The notes under the pieces: model-generated
The model's database searches: none
Told to the model about the DNA's origin: nothing
What the model saw: only the letters and a program-made list of their open reading frames with translations
Made by a program: the position numbers and the translations under genes
Assembly: GCF_048066115.1 (NCBI RefSeq)
Contig: NZ_JBLTYX010000005.1
Location: 186,001-250,000 of the forward strand
Length of the DNA stretch: 64,000 bases
Source of the DNA: Niveispirillum sp048066115
GTDB lineage: Bacteria > Pseudomonadota > Alphaproteobacteria > Azospirillales > Azospirillaceae
Reading direction: 5' to 3'
Part shown: piece after piece, positions 62,483 through 64,000 of the stretch
Numbering within the stretch: position 1 is the first letter of the stretch
How the letters are laid out: each line of letters opens with the position of its first letter

Positions 62483-63717
62483 TGGCGGACGGGCTGGTCA
62501 TCATCGGCGGTTCCTATGCCGCCGCCAATATCGCCGCCGCCGCGCGCGAGGCCGGATACCAGGAACCGATCCGGCTGGTCAGTGCCGAACCGCATCTGCC
62601 CTATCAGCGCCCACCTTTGTCCAAAGGGTATCTGTCCGGGAAGGTGGAAGCCTCCGCCCTGCCGCTGCGCGCCGAAAGCTGGTATCGGGAGACGGGCGTG
62701 GAGCTGCTGCTGGGCAGTGCCGCCACGGCGCTGGACCGGGGGGCTGGCCGCGTGGTGCTGGCCGATGGGCGGCAGCTTTCCTATGGCAAGCTGGCCCTGG
62801 CCACCGGTGCGCGCCCCCGGCCGCTGACTGTGCCGGGGGCCGGGCTGCGGGGCGTGCTGGGGTTGCGCGATCTAGCCGATGCCGATGCTATCCGGGATCG
62901 GATGGGGGCCGTCGACCGGGTGGTGATCATCGGTGGCGGTTTCATCGGGCTGGAGATCGCGGCCACCCTGGCGCTGGCCGGGCGACATGTCACCGTGCTG
63001 GAGGCGCAGGATCGGTTGCTGGCCCGTGCCGTGGCGCCGGTGCTGTCGAATTTCCTGGCCAGCGTGCATCGGGACAATGGCGTCATCTTCCGCTTCGGCG
63101 CCCGCGTCACGGGCCTGGTGGGGGACGCGGGCCATGTGGTCGGCGTCTGTCTGGCCGATGGGGACATTCTGCCGGCGGGGCTGGTGCTGGTCGGCATTGG
63201 TGCCCTGCCCAACCAGGAACTGGCGCAGGCGGCCGGGCTGGCGTGCAATGACGGTATCCTGGTGGATGCCGCGGCGCGGACCGGCGATCCCGCCATCGTG
63301 GCGGCCGGCGATTGCACCCGCCACCCCAACCCGCATGCCGGTGGCGGGCTGATCCGGCTGGAATCGGTGCAGCATGCTAACGACCAGGCCAAGGTGGCGG
63401 GTGCGGCCGTGGCCGGACAGCCGCGCACCTATGATGCCGTGCCCTGGTTCTGGTCCGACCAGTACGGGTTCAAGTTGCAGATGGCGGGGCTGGCGCGCGG
63501 CGCCGACATGTCGGTGCCGCGCGGCATGATCCGTGACGGCAAATTCTCCCTGTTCCATTTCCGGGGCGGGCAGCTGGTGGCGGTGGAAAGCGTCAACCGA
63601 CCGGGCGACCATATCCAGGCCCGCCGCCTGCTGGCCGCAGGATTGTCGCCGACCCCGGCCCAGGCGGGGGATGCTGATTTCGACCTGAAGGCGCTTTCCG
63701 CGCGACAGGCCGGATAG
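62482..63717 (+). CDS. FAD-dependent ferredoxin reductase (BphA4/putidaredoxin reductase type)
   Basis: The 411-residue flavoprotein has the FAD-binding start VIIGGSYAAANIAAAAREAG, the Lys-containing RPPLSKGYLSG segment, the NAD-binding VVIIGGGFIGLEIAATLALAG near residue 150, AAGDCTRHPN and a C-terminal dimer domain with VPWFWSDQYGFKLQMAG. It should take electrons from NADH and reduce the ferredoxin encoded just upstream. The longer open frame to the left covers the ferredoxin gene in another frame and is not part of it. Confidence 0.95.
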   Translation: MADGLVIIGGSYAAANIAAAAREAGYQEPIRLVSAEPHLPYQRPPLSKGYLSGKVEASALPLRAESWYRETGVELLLGSAATALDRGAGRVVLADGRQLSYGKLALATGARPRPLTVPGAGLRGVLGLRDLADADAIRDRMGAVDRVVIIGGGFIGLEIAATLALAGRHVTVLEAQDRLLARAVAPVLSNFLASVHRDNGVIFRFGARVTGLVGDAGHVVGVCLADGDILPAGLVLVGIGALPNQELAQAAGLACNDGILVDAAARTGDPAIVAAGDCTRHPNPHAGGGLIRLESVQHANDQAKVAGAAVAGQPRTYDAVPWFWSDQYGFKLQMAGLARGADMSVPRGMIRDGKFSLFHFRGGQLVAVESVNRPGDHIQARRLLAAGLSPTPAQAGDADFDLKALSARQAG

Positions 63718-63759
63718 GCGCGTGATAGACAGGTCAGCCGTTCAACAAGGAGCGTTGGA

Positions 63760-64000
63760 ATGGCTGCGCCGACCCGCAAATTCTCCCGCATCCAGCCGGA
63801 AATGCGCCGGGAGCACCTGGTCGAGGCCACGCTGCGCTGCCTGGCCGAACATGGCCATGCCGGCGTGTCGGTGCGCAAGATCGCCGCCGCCGCCGACGTT
63901 TCCATCGGCCTGATCAACCATTATTATCCCAGCATCGACCAGCTGATCAGCCACGCGTACGAGACGCTGTCGGGCGGCATCGCCACCAGCCTGCTGGAAA
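63760..64000 (+). CDS. TetR-family regulator, BetI-like (N-terminal part)
   Basis: The gene starts at ATG 63760 after AAGGAG and runs off the window with 80 codons visible. Residues of about 15-65 form the TetR helix-turn-helix: REHLVEATLRCLAEHGHAG, VSVRKIAAAADVSIGLINHYYP. The SIGLINHYY recognition segment resembles BetI, the choline-responsive repressor. A half-site CGTTCAAC of the operator shared by sites A-E lies at 63739-63746, just upstream of its ribosome-binding site. It is the most likely regulator of the cluster at 46.8-63.7 kb. Confidence 0.88.
   Translation, partial: MAAPTRKFSRIQPEMRREHLVEATLRCLAEHGHAGVSVRKIAAAADVSIGLINHYYPSIDQLISHAYETLSGGIATSLLE

Overview
This window is chromosomal DNA from a high-GC alphaproteobacterium. 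The best guess is a Rhodospirillales member of the Azospirillum/Niveispirillum type. The evidence is the complete division and cell-wall (dcw) cluster in alphaproteobacterial order followed by lpxC, bamD and recN, an FtsZ with a very long Pro/Ala-rich linker, a bacterial type A RNase P RNA, and accessory catabolic loci with a TonB receptor. Genus assignment is inference, because there is no 16S rRNA in the window.

Layout. 1-6.2 kb: tandem pentapeptide-repeat genes, an orphan GH24 lysozyme, a beta-propeller protein divergent from a LysR regulator, Pal, YqgE/AlgH and a Prx5-type peroxiredoxin. 6.3-7.87 kb: a strikingly AT-rich island with two overlapping genes (an unrecognised 303-residue protein and a four-helix membrane protein), bounded by an inverted repeat on the left and the 3' end of recN on the right. 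7.87-32.2 kb (all minus strand): mraZ-rsmH-ftsL-ftsI-murE-murF-mraY-murD-ftsW-murG-orf67-murC-murB-ddl-ftsQ-ftsA-ftsZ, then lpxC, a periplasmic binding protein, bamD and recN. Many junctions are ATGA or TGATG overlaps. Upstream of mraZ lie five G-tract repeats at an exact 10-bp period (MraZ boxes) and two facing DnaA boxes. 32.5-39.9 kb: an AT-rich remnant, rnpB, an AmpD-like amidase, an EamA transporter, a CAP-RTX exoprotein, guaB, an rRNA methyltransferase and small proteins. 39.9-46.8 kb: a thioesterase, an exported peptidase/amidohydrolase set (amidohydrolase, M19-like, RidA-like, second amidohydrolase), a VapBC-type toxin-antitoxin pair and an AdiC-like amine/amino-acid transporter.

46.8-64 kb is an accessory catabolic region. 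It holds a trimethylamine-dehydrogenase-like flavoprotein, a CocE/NonD hydrolase with a peptide-type binding protein, a TonB receptor, a choline-monooxygenase/GbcA-like Rieske oxygenase with an MFS transporter, a PYROXD2-like flavoprotein, a second Rieske oxygenase, an adrenodoxin-type ferredoxin, its reductase, and the start of a BetI-like TetR regulator. An 18-bp palindrome (consensus ATTGAACG-N2-CGTTCAAT) recurs in front of the AdiC-like transporter, the TMADH-like gene, the TonB receptor and twice between the Rieske gene and the ferredoxin. This ties the parts into one probable regulon for uptake and oxidative dealkylation of an amine or betaine-like compound; the substrate is not known.

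Two dispersed-repeat families stand out. One is a set of palindromic elements of about 70-120 bp, one copy of which is nested inside another. The other is a roughly 100-nt element in three copies, built of consecutive hairpins whose stems differ in sequence but keep their pairing, which looks like a structured RNA.
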